The notes: generated by a model from the letters alone, not told the origin. A stretch of DNA of 55,306 bases from an uncultured Faecalitalea sp. (GCA_946408025.1 CAMJQJ010000004.1:1-55306); one strand, 5' to 3'; numbered from the stretch's first letter, positions 29,987-39,029 are shown. Translations and numbers: made by a program.

Positions 29987-30258
29987 TCATATGATTAATA
30001 TATGAAATATAATCACATGGAGGAACACTTTTGTGTAAATCATATGAATAGTAAAAATTATAGGATTTATATATATGAAAATCATATTTTATTAAAATAA
30101 TTCAAAATGTATCATAATGATTAAATTCTGACAGGTCATATGAATTAAATATGAAATAATTAAACAAATATAATGGATTCTTAATTTCATATGAATTTAA
30201 GAGTGTATGAAATATGAAATCATATGAAATAGAAAATAATATTTACTGATTCATATGA
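29987..30258. repeat. Array of TCATATGA palindromes in a 560-base non-coding gap
   Basis: The stretch 29879-30439 has no credible gene and is extremely AT-rich. It contains six exact copies of the palindrome TCATATGA at 29987, 30040, 30136, 30187, 30220 and 30251, plus degenerate copies (for example TCATATAA at 29968). The spacings of 53, 96, 51, 33 and 31 bases are each close to a whole number of helical turns, so the sites could lie on one face of the DNA. Even with the strong AT bias I would expect far fewer than one copy in such a stretch. The array precedes a gene for a HTH protein. Confidence 0.7.
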
Positions 30259-30344
30259 ATAAAAAAAATGAGTGTGAAAATAATATGAAAAAGAGGTAAG
30301 AAAATCCTATACGAATTATTAAATGTGAAAAATACATGTGAAAT

Positions 30345-30427
30345 TCCTATGAAGTTGTAGATTTAGAAAAAGTATTATGCTATAATCAACTTTGAAAAGA
30401 AAATGCTGATGTATGAAAATCATAGGA
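30345..30427. promoter_or_regulatory. Inverted pair TCCTATGA/TCATAGGA flanking the promoter of the HTH gene
   Basis: TCCTATGA (30345-30352) and its exact reverse complement TCATAGGA (30420-30427) flank the extended -10 at 30378-30386. The second copy abuts the ribosome site. They look like operator half-sites for autoregulation, but this is inference. Confidence 0.35.
30378..30386 (+). promoter_or_regulatory. Extended -10 promoter of the HTH/coiled-coil gene
   Basis: TGCTATAAT is a perfect extended -10, 54 bases before the chosen start. The -35 is weak. Confidence 0.6.
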
Positions 30428-30439
30428 AAGGGGATCGAC

Positions 30440-30988
30440 ATGTTAGAAAATGAAAAACCAATCGACGTGTTTTATGATATGGATATTTCTCAGATCTGCC
30501 AGCATTTTTCTAAATCAAGAAATACAGTAGATAAGGCAGTAGCAAAATTAGTAAAAGATTATCCAGATAAGGATTGGAAGTATAAAAATCCAGAAACAAG
30601 ACGTATTACTATAAAGGCAGAAGGGGTAGAAAAATTATCAAATTATTTTCGAAAAGAAAAACATGAAGTATCTACTGTAGAGATGGAATTACGGTATGAG
30701 AATGATAAATTGAAAGCTATTATAGAAGAAAAAGAAAAATCTCAACAAAAAATAGAACAATTATATCAGGAAAGATTAGCGATAGAATTAGAAAAACATC
30801 AACAAACATTCTTATTGGAACAGAAGTCAAAAGAGGAAACAATTGAAAAATTAGAATCTGAAAATCAGATGTTAAAAGAAGAAAATTCTTCTATTGAATC
30901 AATGAAAAAAGAAATAGAAGAATATAAGAAAAAAGAAGAAGAATATAATTCAAAATCCTTCTTCTATCGTTTAACACATAAGTTTTAA
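30440..30988 (+). CDS. HTH plus coiled-coil DNA-binding protein of unknown function
   Basis: A 182-residue protein I cannot assign to a named family. Residues about 12-65 look like a winged helix-turn-helix (ISQICQHFSKSRNTVDKAV, then a short beta wing RRITIKAEG). Residues about 75-165 are a long Glu/Lys/Gln-rich coiled coil. The end SFFYRLTHKF is a short aromatic-basic tail. This layout resembles plasmid-borne HTH-coiled-coil proteins (DUF536-like) found beside replication or partition genes, but that is a resemblance of architecture only. The start at 30440 has AAAGGGG 6 bases upstream; an ATG at 30413 lacks one. The gene follows the TCATATGA array and its stop overlaps that of the convergent CYTH gene. 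Confidence 0.75.
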   Translation: MLENEKPIDVFYDMDISQICQHFSKSRNTVDKAVAKLVKDYPDKDWKYKNPETRRITIKAEGVEKLSNYFRKEKHEVSTVEMELRYENDKLKAIIEEKEKSQQKIEQLYQERLAIELEKHQQTFLLEQKSKEETIEKLESENQMLKEENSSIESMKKEIEEYKKKEEEYNSKSFFYRLTHKF

Positions 30989-31530
30989 TTATTCATTGCT
31001 CTGGCAATTTTGCTAGGGCAATTTTTTTCATATTTTGTATTTATTTTGTTTAATATATGGTTAAAAAACGAAATGCCATCATGATTATCAATATATTCAT
31101 ATTCTAATTCATAATCAATATGATTTTCATATGATGTAATGTCAGCGCATAATTGTCCATGTTCGAAATTATATGTATATCTTAATGTTTGAAATGATGT
31201 AATCGGTTTTATATTGGTTGGAATATCATATTGCTTGATCCAACCTAAAATTTCCGGATCCTCAATCTCATTGATATTGGATGTTTGGATTTCTTTTTCA
31301 AATTCATAATGAGTTATAGAATCTTTTCTTATTTTTAAAGTAAAGATATTTTTATTTTCAATCGTTCGTATTCTTAATGCTCCATTCATTTGTTTGATTC
31401 TTTGATCGTTTGTATCATAGTATGTATTTGTTTGTGTGATTGGTTTCTTAAATTCATATGAATTTAAGATTTTCTGAAATTGTTCTTTGCTAACCAAAAT
31501 CTTTAATTCTCTTTCAATATAGTTATCCAT
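30985..31530 (-). CDS. CYTH domain protein (YjbK-like triphosphate tunnel enzyme)
   Basis: A 181-residue CYTH protein. The signature ExExK reads ERELK near the N-terminus, and later strands carry alternating charged residues typical of the triphosphate tunnel (GALRIRT, FTLKIRK, CADITSY, YELEYEY). Relatives hydrolyse inorganic triphosphate or thiamine triphosphate. It is divergent from nadK, as yjbK lies near nadK in Bacilli. AGGTGAT precedes the ATG. Two TCATATGA palindromes lie inside this gene (31127, 31454). Confidence 0.85.
   Translation of the reverse strand: MDNYIERELKILVSKEQFQKILNSYEFKKPITQTNTYYDTNDQRIKQMNGALRIRTIENKNIFTLKIRKDSITHYEFEKEIQTSNINEIEDPEILGWIKQYDIPTNIKPITSFQTLRYTYNFEHGQLCADITSYENHIDYELEYEYIDNHDGISFFNHILNKINTKYEKNCPSKIARAMNN
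30995..31029 (+). terminator. Terminator of the HTH gene, inside the 3' end of the CYTH gene
   Basis: ATTGCTCT (30995-31002) pairs with AGGGCAAT (31015-31022) through one G-T wobble and is followed by a T run. Confidence 0.6.
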
Positions 31531-31552
31531 TTAAATCACCTACCATAAAATA

Positions 31553-31561
31553 TGGTACAAT
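31553..31561 (+). promoter_or_regulatory. Extended -10 promoter of nadK
   Basis: TGGTACAAT lies 28 bases before the nadK start in the 59-base divergent gap. Confidence 0.45.
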
Positions 31562-31589
31562 GGTTTTAATTGAAAGGAAAGTGGTATTG

Positions 31590-32363
31590 ATGCGATTTAC
31601 GATTATTTCTCGTCCAGATGATCATTCTAAAGAAGTATCTGATTATTTACGTACACGATGTGAAGAAATAGGATGGAAATTTGATAAATCTGATTTTGAA
31701 CTTGTTTTATCTGTTGGTGGAGATGGAACATTACTAAGAAGTATTCATGAACATTTAGATAAATTGGATCATATATCTTTTGTGGGAATTCACACTGGAA
31801 CATTAGGCTTTTTTACCGATTATACGGATAAAGAAATTGATGCATTTATAAATGATATTAGACAAGATGAATGTAATATAGAAAAAGCACCTTTATTGAA
31901 ATTCTCTTCATCGCAAAAAGAAGAAACCTTTTATGCGTTAAACGAAGTTCGTATTGAATCATTATTAAAAACATTATCACTTGATGTATATATCGATGGT
32001 GAATTTTTTGAACACACTACAGGTTCTGGTATCTGTGTAAGTACACAAGCTGGTTCGACTGCCATTAACAGAGCTTTGCAGGGAGCTGTAATTGATTCTG
32101 GACTTAATGTGTTGCAGCTTTGTGAAATTATGCCAATAGCTCATAAATCACATCATTCCTTACGATCTCCTTATATCATGAAATCTGATCGAAAAATTTT
32201 GGTGAAGGGCGAAGATCTTAGTTTAGCACACGTTGGATATGATCACTTGGAAACTGATTTAAACGGTATATCGGAAATATTGATCAGCACTTCAAATAAA
32301 TACGTTCGATTCGCTCGCTATCGAAAGTATTCTTATTTAAAACGTTTGAAGAATCTATATTAA
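31590..32363 (+). CDS. nadK: NAD kinase
   Basis: A 257-residue enzyme phosphorylating NAD to NADP. GGDGTLLR (about 43-50) is the catalytic GGDGT motif; ALNEVRIE supplies the conserved NE; and STQAGSTAINRAL is the conserved glycine-rich substrate loop. The start at ATG 31590 follows AAAGGAAAGTGG and begins MRFTIISRPD; the longer in-frame alternative at 31560 would overlap the promoter. It is probably transcribed alone. Confidence 0.95.
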   Translation: MRFTIISRPDDHSKEVSDYLRTRCEEIGWKFDKSDFELVLSVGGDGTLLRSIHEHLDKLDHISFVGIHTGTLGFFTDYTDKEIDAFINDIRQDECNIEKAPLLKFSSSQKEETFYALNEVRIESLLKTLSLDVYIDGEFFEHTTGSGICVSTQAGSTAINRALQGAVIDSGLNVLQLCEIMPIAHKSHHSLRSPYIMKSDRKILVKGEDLSLAHVGYDHLETDLNGISEILISTSNKYVRFARYRKYSYLKRLKNLY

Positions 32364-32397
32364 AAGGTTATCTCTTGAAAGATAACCTTGATTTTTT
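32364..32397. terminator. Bidirectional terminator, contains the stop codon of the rodA-like gene
   Basis: AAGGTTATC (32364-32372) pairs with GATAACCTT (32381-32389), with a T run to the right and an A-rich tract to the left. The minus-strand gene ends at 32368 inside the stem. Confidence 0.85.
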
Positions 32398-33636
32398 TAA
32401 CTTTTTGAATTTTTTCAACTTCGGAGCATGTATTTCGATACTGTTTTTAGATAATGGAGAAATATTCATGATGATACCAAAGGCGATAAAATAAGATAAA
32501 ATACTACTTCCTCCATAAGAAATAAGAGGTAAAGTAATACCAGTGATTGGTAATAAACCAACGATCATTCCTAAATTTTGTATTTGTTGATATAACAACA
32601 TAGAAATAATACCAATAACTATAAATCGATCCGTTTTATTTTTTGTGTTGTAAGCAATCTTGCACAAATATAAATCCATCAACATACAAATAAATAAAAT
32701 AAATGTTGTACCTATTAAACCAAAACACTGTCCAATTGCTGCAAAGATAAAGTCTGTATGTGCTTCAGGAATAGCTATGATGTTCGCTTGAAGACCATAA
32801 CCGGTTAATCCAGCACTTCCAAGAGATAAAAGAGCAGTATATAGCTGATTGGAACTACCAGTGATGTAGCTTTCTGGATCTAACCATGCTTCAATACGTT
32901 GTAAACGATATGCTGAGATAAATGATGATAAAACATCAGGAAACTGAAAATATAAAAAGAAAAATCCTCCAATAAAAAATATTATTAATGCTGCAAGTGC
33001 CCATACATATTGTTTCTTAATACCTGAACACATTAATAAAACCAATGTATTAAAACAAATGATAAAGCATAATCCAGTATCAGGCTGAAGAAAAATCAAT
33101 ATTAATGGAGGTAATAAAATCTTAGCTAGTTCTACTAAAAGTTTTACATCGTTTTGTAATGATTGCTCCGAATATTTTTCTTGATGAGAATTAATTGTTT
33201 GAGCTGTCATGATGATCAACACAATTTTTATAAATTCACTTGGCTGAAAACTTCCTGCGATAGGAAGTTGAAACCAGGAAACGGAACCATTAATTGATGG
33301 AGCTAGCGGTAAGTGAATATTTGTGTTTCCTGTGATTTTGATTAATAAAGAAGAAATTAATAGATACACAAGACAAATTAATAAAAAATTATAAATCTTG
33401 CGAATATAACGATAAATTACTTCATTTTGAATCATTGTGATAAGAAATAAGGCAATAAAGCCAACAATATACCACATGATTTGACGTACAAGATAGCCTA
33501 ATCCACTTCCATCACTAATGAGATTAAATGCATTATAAATAGAAAAGAAACTAGTAAATCCAAACAGGATTAGGATTCCAATAAAACCTATATCAAAAGA
33601 AAATGTATGATTTTTGATTGTTATAGTATGTTTCAT
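32368..33636 (-). CDS. rodA: SEDS family peptidoglycan polymerase, RodA-like
   Basis: A 422-residue polytopic protein with about ten membrane segments. SEDS signatures seen are FQPSEFIKI, the loop RLQRIEAWLDPESY, SLGSAGLTGYGL, and ITGITLPLISYGGSSILSYF near the end. SEDS proteins polymerise lipid II into glycan strands with a partner class B PBP, RodA in elongation and FtsW in division. The RodA assignment over FtsW rests on overall flavour (FIFAAIGQCFGLIGT) and the absence of division genes nearby, so it is moderate. AAGGGGG is its ribosome site. It runs against the right arm. Confidence 0.85.
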   Translation of the reverse strand: MKHTITIKNHTFSFDIGFIGILILFGFTSFFSIYNAFNLISDGSGLGYLVRQIMWYIVGFIALFLITMIQNEVIYRYIRKIYNFLLICLVYLLISSLLIKITGNTNIHLPLAPSINGSVSWFQLPIAGSFQPSEFIKIVLIIMTAQTINSHQEKYSEQSLQNDVKLLVELAKILLPPLILIFLQPDTGLCFIICFNTLVLLMCSGIKKQYVWALAALIIFFIGGFFFLYFQFPDVLSSFISAYRLQRIEAWLDPESYITGSSNQLYTALLSLGSAGLTGYGLQANIIAIPEAHTDFIFAAIGQCFGLIGTTFILFICMLMDLYLCKIAYNTKNKTDRFIVIGIISMLLYQQIQNLGMIVGLLPITGITLPLISYGGSSILSYFIAFGIIMNISPLSKNSIEIHAPKLKKFKKLKKSRLSFKR

Positions 33637-33694
33637 TTATTATCCCCCTTAGTTTTATTTAGTATAACATAATTTATATTTAGACAAAAAAATT

Positions 33695-33703
33695 TGATAT
33701 AAT
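33695..33703 (+). promoter_or_regulatory. Extended -10 promoter of mutS-mutL-miaA-tcdA
   Basis: TGATATAAT lies 23 bases before the mutS start in the 90-base divergent gap. Confidence 0.55.
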
Positions 33704-33726
33704 ACATAAGTTGAAGAGGTTAATTT

Positions 33727-36264
33727 ATGGCAGAAAAAAAATATACACCAATGATGATGCATTATATAAAATTAAAAGAAGAAAATCCAGATTCAATTCT
33801 TTTTTATCGTCTGGGTGATTTTTATGAAATGTTTTTTGAAGATGCGAAAATTGCCAGTCAAGAATTAAATCTTGTTTTAACGGGTAGAAGTGCAGGAGTT
33901 GAAGAAAAAGTACCAATGTGTGGCATACCTTATCACGCTGCAAATTCATATATCCAAAGACTTGTAAAGAAAGGCTATAAAGTAGCTATATGTGAACAGC
34001 TATCAGACCCAAGCCAGTCAAAAGGGCTAGTGGATAGAGGAATTATAAAAATTATTACACCAGGAACATACATGGATAGTGACTTGGATGAAAAACAAAC
34101 TAATTATATGGCTTCTGTTTCAGTATCAAGTTTTGAGATTGTTGTCGTATATTGTGAATTAAGCACAGGTGAATTAAAATATCAAACATTAGAAAGATCA
34201 TTGGTAAGTTTGCAGAAAGCTTTGATGGAACAACATGTAAGTGAAGTTGTTTTACCGATGTCTTTTGATAAGAGATGGTTAAATGCGTTTGAAGAAATGG
34301 ACAGTATTCTAGTTTCTTTACAGAAGAAAACCTCTTTAGATTCAGAGGATGAAAAATTACTTCCATTAAATTCTAGTGAAAATTTAATAAATGCATTTTC
34401 ACTATTGATGGCTTATTTAAAAGAAACACAGAAACAGCATATTGATCATTTTATGCCAATGGAATCAATGGATATGGAGAAAGTTCTGGTAATGGATTAT
34501 GAAACCAAAAATCATTTGGAATTAACTAGTTCGCATTCTACCAGTGCTAAAGCGGAAAGTTTATGGAGCTTTATGGATCGTTGCCAAAGTGCAATGGGTT
34601 CCAGGCTTTTGAAACGATGGATTGAAATGCCTTTGATCGATGTCAATGAAATTATCAAACGACAAAAAGCGGTTAAAAATTTAACGGAAGACTTTTTGTT
34701 AAGAGAAAATCTAAAAGAACATCTTGTATATGTATATGATATGGAACGTTTGGCAAGTCGTATGGCTTATGGAAATGCAAGTCCAAGAGATGTCCTACAG
34801 CTTGTCGCAACTTTAGAACATGCCAAACCTATATTAAATCTTGCTGCTAATATTGAAGGGTGGTCAGAATTTCAGAATGTCAATGATTGTCATGAATTAT
34901 ATGAAACGATTCAAGGTGCTATCGTAGATAATCCTCCTTTAACTTTAAAAGAGGGTGGTGTTTTTAATGATGGTTATAATGCACAACTTGATCAGATTCG
35001 TATGATTGCCAAACAGGGCAAAGATTTTATTTTAGAACTTGAAGCTAAGGAAAGAGAAAGAACACAAGTCAAATCACTTAAGATTGGTTATAATCGTGTT
35101 TTTGGATACTATATAGAAGTTCGAAATGGAAATTTATCGGCGATAAAAGATGAATTTGGATATGTACCTAAACAGACACTTGCTAATGCGACACGTTTTA
35201 TCACGCAGGAATTAAAAGAAAAAGAAGACCAAATATTGCATGCTCAGGAAGAAAAAGTGAAGTTGGAACAGGCATTATTTACTGAATTGTTGCTAAAAAT
35301 TAAAGATAATCTTTTTGATCTTCATACATGTGCAAAAGCTTTAGCAACGATTGATGTATTTGTATCTCTTTCATTGCTTGCTAGTGATAAAGGTTATATA
35401 TGTCCTGAATTTCATTTAGAATCAAGTATTGATATCGTGGAAGGAAAACATCCGATTTTGGATGATCGAATGAAAAAGAAAAAATATGTATCTAACGATT
35501 GGAAGATGAATAAAAATGAAACCATTCAATTGATTACAGGACCGAATATGGGCGGTAAATCAACGTATATGCGTCAGAATGCTTTGTTGGTAATTATGGC
35601 ACAAATGGGAAGTTTTATACCATGTAAAAAAGCAGTGATGCCTATCTTTGATCGTATCTTTACACGAATTGGTGCCAGTGATGATATCTTAACTGGAAAA
35701 TCTACATTTATGGTGGAAATGATGGAAGCCAATATCGCTTTACGTTATGCGACAAAGCATTCATTGATTCTTTTTGATGAAATTGGTAGAGGTACAGCTA
35801 CATATGATGGAATGGCATTAGCTCAGGCAATGTTGGAATATATTGATGAAGCTATCCAGGCAAAAACTTTGTTTTCTACACACTATCATGAACTAACCGA
35901 TATGGAACAAGAACATCCTTCCATGCATAATGTTCATGTGGATGTAAGAGAAAAAAAAGAAGAAATTGAATTTAGATATCGTATTGTAGAAGGAAAAGCG
36001 GACAAATCATATGGTATCAATGTTGCACGTCTGGCTCACTTACCAAAAGTGGTTTTAGATCGCGCTAAACAATTATTGAATGAATATGAAAACAGGGATG
36101 ATACCAAAGGATATCAACCAAGTTTGTTTGTCATGGATCCAGTGCAGCCTGAAAAATCAGAATTGTTGCAGAGATTACAACAATTGGATATAGATTCTAT
36201 GACACCACGCGAAGCTTTAGATTGTTTATATGAATTAAAAAAATTATCAAACGAAATAGATTAA
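33727..36264 (+). CDS. mutS: DNA mismatch repair protein MutS
   Basis: An 845-residue mismatch sensor. The mismatch-wedge motif is in RLGDFYEMFFEDA near residue 36 (the F-x-E type motif). The ATPase has Walker A GPNMGGKST at 605-613, the DEIGRGTATYDG motif and FSTHYHEL. The C-terminus is short, ending LYELKKLSNEID. It leads the mutS-mutL-miaA-tcdA unit with GAAGAGGT 6 bases upstream. Confidence 0.98.
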   Translation: MAEKKYTPMMMHYIKLKEENPDSILFYRLGDFYEMFFEDAKIASQELNLVLTGRSAGVEEKVPMCGIPYHAANSYIQRLVKKGYKVAICEQLSDPSQSKGLVDRGIIKIITPGTYMDSDLDEKQTNYMASVSVSSFEIVVVYCELSTGELKYQTLERSLVSLQKALMEQHVSEVVLPMSFDKRWLNAFEEMDSILVSLQKKTSLDSEDEKLLPLNSSENLINAFSLLMAYLKETQKQHIDHFMPMESMDMEKVLVMDYETKNHLELTSSHSTSAKAESLWSFMDRCQSAMGSRLLKRWIEMPLIDVNEIIKRQKAVKNLTEDFLLRENLKEHLVYVYDMERLASRMAYGNASPRDVLQLVATLEHAKPILNLAANIEGWSEFQNVNDCHELYETIQGAIVDNPPLTLKEGGVFNDGYNAQLDQIRMIAKQGKDFILELEAKERERTQVKSLKIGYNRVFGYYIEVRNGNLSAIKDEFGYVPKQTLANATRFITQELKEKEDQILHAQEEKVKLEQALFTELLLKIKDNLFDLHTCAKALATIDVFVSLSLLASDKGYICPEFHLESSIDIVEGKHPILDDRMKKKKYVSNDWKMNKNETIQLITGPNMGGKSTYMRQNALLVIMAQMGSFIPCKKAVMPIFDRIFTRIGASDDILTGKSTFMVEMMEANIALRYATKHSLILFDEIGRGTATYDGMALAQAMLEYIDEAIQAKTLFSTHYHELTDMEQEHPSMHNVHVDVREKKEEIEFRYRIVEGKADKSYGINVARLAHLPKVVLDRAKQLLNEYENRDDTKGYQPSLFVMDPVQPEKSELLQRLQQLDIDSMTPREALDCLYELKKLSNEID

Positions 36265-36274
36265 GGAGGCTTTC

Positions 36275-38131
36275 ATGTCCAAGATACATGTTTTAAGCGA
36301 ACATTTGACGAATATGATTGCGGCCGGAGAAGTTGTAGAAAGGCCAGCAGGCATCGTAAAAGAATGTGTTGAAAATAGTATTGATGCTCAGGCGAAGACA
36401 ATCGAAATTGAAGCGTTTCAAGGCGGTATTGAAAGATTGATCATTACAGATGATGGAATAGGTATGGATAAAGAAGATGCTCATTTAGCTTTTATGCGTC
36501 ATGCTACCAGTAAGATGCATTCAGAAGAAGATCTTTTCAATATTCATACGATGGGATTTCGTGGAGAAGCACTACCAAGTATTGCATCTGTCGCAAAAGT
36601 CGAATTGAATACCAATGATTCTAACGAATCTACTTTGGTAAGATATAGCTATGGAGAATTGATCTGTGAAGAATCTTCATCATGCCCTAGAGGGACTAAA
36701 ATAGATATTTCAGGGCTTTTCGTCAAAACGCCAGCTCGCTTTAAACATTTAAAGAGTCCAAGTTATGAATTTTCAGTTATTGCGGATATTGTAAATAAGA
36801 TGGCTTTATCCCATCCTGAGATTCGTTTTAAATTATCACATGACGGAAGAGTTGTATTTCAAACAAGTGGAAATGGAAAGATCCAGGAGATTCTTTATCA
36901 GATGTATGGTAGAGAAGTTGCAGAAAATGCAGTTTATTTTGAAGGAAAGAATGATGATTTTAAGATTCATGGCTATGCTATTCAACCTAAAATCAATCGT
37001 GCTACTAAGTATTTTATGTATATTACGCTAAACACTCGTCTGATTCGAAGCGTTCCAATCCAAAAGGCAATATTGGATGCATATTCACATTTTTTACCTC
37101 CAAATCGTTTTCCTATTGTGGTATTACAAATTGAATCTGATGCACAATTAGTAGATGTCAATGTTCATCCAAACAAATGGGAAGTTCGTTTATCGAAACA
37201 AAACGATCTTTTAGAACTTGTCAAAAATACGATTAGAGATTCTTTAAGTAAATCACTGCAAACTGTGCAAATCAAACCAAAAGTGAAAACTCCAGTCTTT
37301 GAACAGGAAACATTAAATTTTCCTTACCCGGTAAAAAATGAAAAAAAGACAGAATCAATCATTGAAAGGGAGTTTAAGAAAAAAGAAGAATATGAAAAAT
37401 CATATGATTATCCTATAAAAATCGATCCAATCATAAAAGAAGAAAAAATCGAGTATCCAGTAGAAGAACCTAAAGTCTCAACAAAACCAGAACTTCAAAA
37501 AGAAGAATCAATTGTAAAAGTTGAAAACGAAGAAAAAGCAGTGGGCTATGAATTCTTTTATCATTTAAAAGTAATCGGACAATTAAAAGATTCATATATT
37601 TTATGTGAAAACGAAGAAGGCTTGGTCATTATAGATCAACATGCAGCTCAAGAAAGATATCATTATGAAATGCTGCAGGAAGCTTTACAAAAACCATGTA
37701 CAAACTTACAGCCTTTGATGTTACCAATTCAGCTTGATGTATCATCTAATATCATGTCACAAGTGAATACGATAAATGAGAAAACATCTTTCTTTGGCTT
37801 AGAATTTGAACCGTTTGGAAATGATCAGTTGATCGTAAGAGAAATTCCACTATGGTTTCAGGATGTACATGAAGAAGCATTTTTATACGATCTTTTAGAC
37901 TTTTTTGAAAAAGACAATGAAATTGATATGTCCAAATTAAGAAAACATGTTTTAGCTACAATGTCCTGTCATAGTTCAATTCGATTTAATCGTTCTTTGA
38001 CCATGGATGAAATGAAACAAGTTATTGAAGATTTAAAGAAATGCAAACAGCCTTATCATTGTCCTCATGGAAGGCCAACGGTCATCACGATGAGCGACCA
38101 TGATCTAAGAAAGGAATTTGAACGTGGATAG
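36275..38131 (+). CDS. mutL: DNA mismatch repair endonuclease MutL
   Basis: A 618-residue GHKL ATPase. ATP-site motifs are ECVENSIDA, DDGIGM and TMGFRGEALPSIASV. A variable charged linker covers about 335-420. The C-terminal domain has DQHAAQERYHYE with Asp454, His456, Glu460 and Glu465 matching DQHA(X)2E(X)4E, plus CPHGRPT near the end. This makes it a nicking MutL, consistent with the absence of MutH. AAGGAGG precedes the ATG. The 3' end overlaps miaA. Confidence 0.97.
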   Translation: MSKIHVLSEHLTNMIAAGEVVERPAGIVKECVENSIDAQAKTIEIEAFQGGIERLIITDDGIGMDKEDAHLAFMRHATSKMHSEEDLFNIHTMGFRGEALPSIASVAKVELNTNDSNESTLVRYSYGELICEESSSCPRGTKIDISGLFVKTPARFKHLKSPSYEFSVIADIVNKMALSHPEIRFKLSHDGRVVFQTSGNGKIQEILYQMYGREVAENAVYFEGKNDDFKIHGYAIQPKINRATKYFMYITLNTRLIRSVPIQKAILDAYSHFLPPNRFPIVVLQIESDAQLVDVNVHPNKWEVRLSKQNDLLELVKNTIRDSLSKSLQTVQIKPKVKTPVFEQETLNFPYPVKNEKKTESIIEREFKKKEEYEKSYDYPIKIDPIIKEEKIEYPVEEPKVSTKPELQKEESIVKVENEEKAVGYEFFYHLKVIGQLKDSYILCENEEGLVIIDQHAAQERYHYEMLQEALQKPCTNLQPLMLPIQLDVSSNIMSQVNTINEKTSFFGLEFEPFGNDQLIVREIPLWFQDVHEEAFLYDLLDFFEKDNEIDMSKLRKHVLATMSCHSSIRFNRSLTMDEMKQVIEDLKKCKQPYHCPHGRPTVITMSDHDLRKEFERG

Positions 38132-39029
38132 AAAGAAAATACTTGCAATCGTAGGACCAACAGGAATTGGAAAGACAAGTTTATCCATCAAGCTTGCCAA
38201 GTTGTTTGATGGAGAAATCATATCTTGTGACAGTATGCAGGTTTATAAACAAATGAATATTGGAACGGCAAAAGTAACTGAAAAAGAAAAGGAAGGAATT
38301 CCTCATTTTCTTTTGGATGATCAGGAATATGATGAACCATATAATGTGATGATCTTCCAAAAAAAATGTCGCGATGCAATTCGGAAAATTCAAAACAAAA
38401 GTAAATTACCTATATTATGTGGAGGAACAGGACTATATTTAAAAGCTGCTTTATATGATTATGAATTTGAAGAAGAGCAGGAAGATACAGAATATACAGA
38501 GTATTTACATTCTCTATCAAACGAGCAGCTCGTTGAACTTCTCAAACAAAAAGATGAAAAAGCTCTCGAGAAGATTCACCCAAATAACCGGAAAAGAATA
38601 ATCAGAGCTTTACAAATAGCACACAGCGGTAAAAATAAAACACAACGAGAAGAAGAACAGCGTCATGAACCTTTATATGATATATTTTTTCTTGGATTGG
38701 ATGTTGATAGAGATATTCTTCATGAGAGAATTAATAAACGGGTTGATTTAATGTTTAAAGAAGGACTTGTTAAGGAAGTTGAAGAATTATTTTCAGATCC
38801 ACAAACATGGGATTATACAAGTTTTCAAGGAATAGGATATAAAGAATTCAAAGAGTATTTTGAACATACTAAAACACTAGAAGAAGTAAAAGATAAAATA
38901 AAAGTTCATTCACGTCAATATGCTAAAAGACAATATACATGGTTTAAAAATCAAATGAAGGTTCATTGGTTTGATAGAGGGGATGAAGAACAAATTGTAT
39001 CATCTGTGAAAGCGTGGCTATATGAATAA
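38124..39029 (+). CDS. miaA: tRNA dimethylallyltransferase MiaA
   Basis: A 301-residue enzyme that adds a dimethylallyl group to A37 of tRNAs reading UNN codons. The P-loop is VGPTGIGKTSLS; DSMQVYKQMNIGTAK and LCGGTGLYLKA are invariant MiaA segments; and QYAKRQYTWFKNQ occurs near the end. The GTG at 38124 is chosen as start because AAGGA (38111-38115) is 8 bases upstream; a TTG at 38118 is only 2 bases away. It overlaps mutL by 8 bases and the next gene by 8 bases. Confidence 0.95.
   Translation: MDRKKILAIVGPTGIGKTSLSIKLAKLFDGEIISCDSMQVYKQMNIGTAKVTEKEKEGIPHFLLDDQEYDEPYNVMIFQKKCRDAIRKIQNKSKLPILCGGTGLYLKAALYDYEFEEEQEDTEYTEYLHSLSNEQLVELLKQKDEKALEKIHPNNRKRIIRALQIAHSGKNKTQREEEQRHEPLYDIFFLGLDVDRDILHERINKRVDLMFKEGLVKEVEELFSDPQTWDYTSFQGIGYKEFKEYFEHTKTLEEVKDKIKVHSRQYAKRQYTWFKNQMKVHWFDRGDEEQIVSSVKAWLYE

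Noticed and set aside
29879-30439. CRISPR-like array in the AT-rich gap
   Set aside because: Repeats are only 8 bases, palindromic and irregularly spaced, with no constant repeat-spacer length and no cas genes.
32310-32335. GTTCGATTC-like stretch resembling a tRNA T-arm
   Set aside because: It lies inside nadK and no acceptor, D or anticodon arms can be folded around it.
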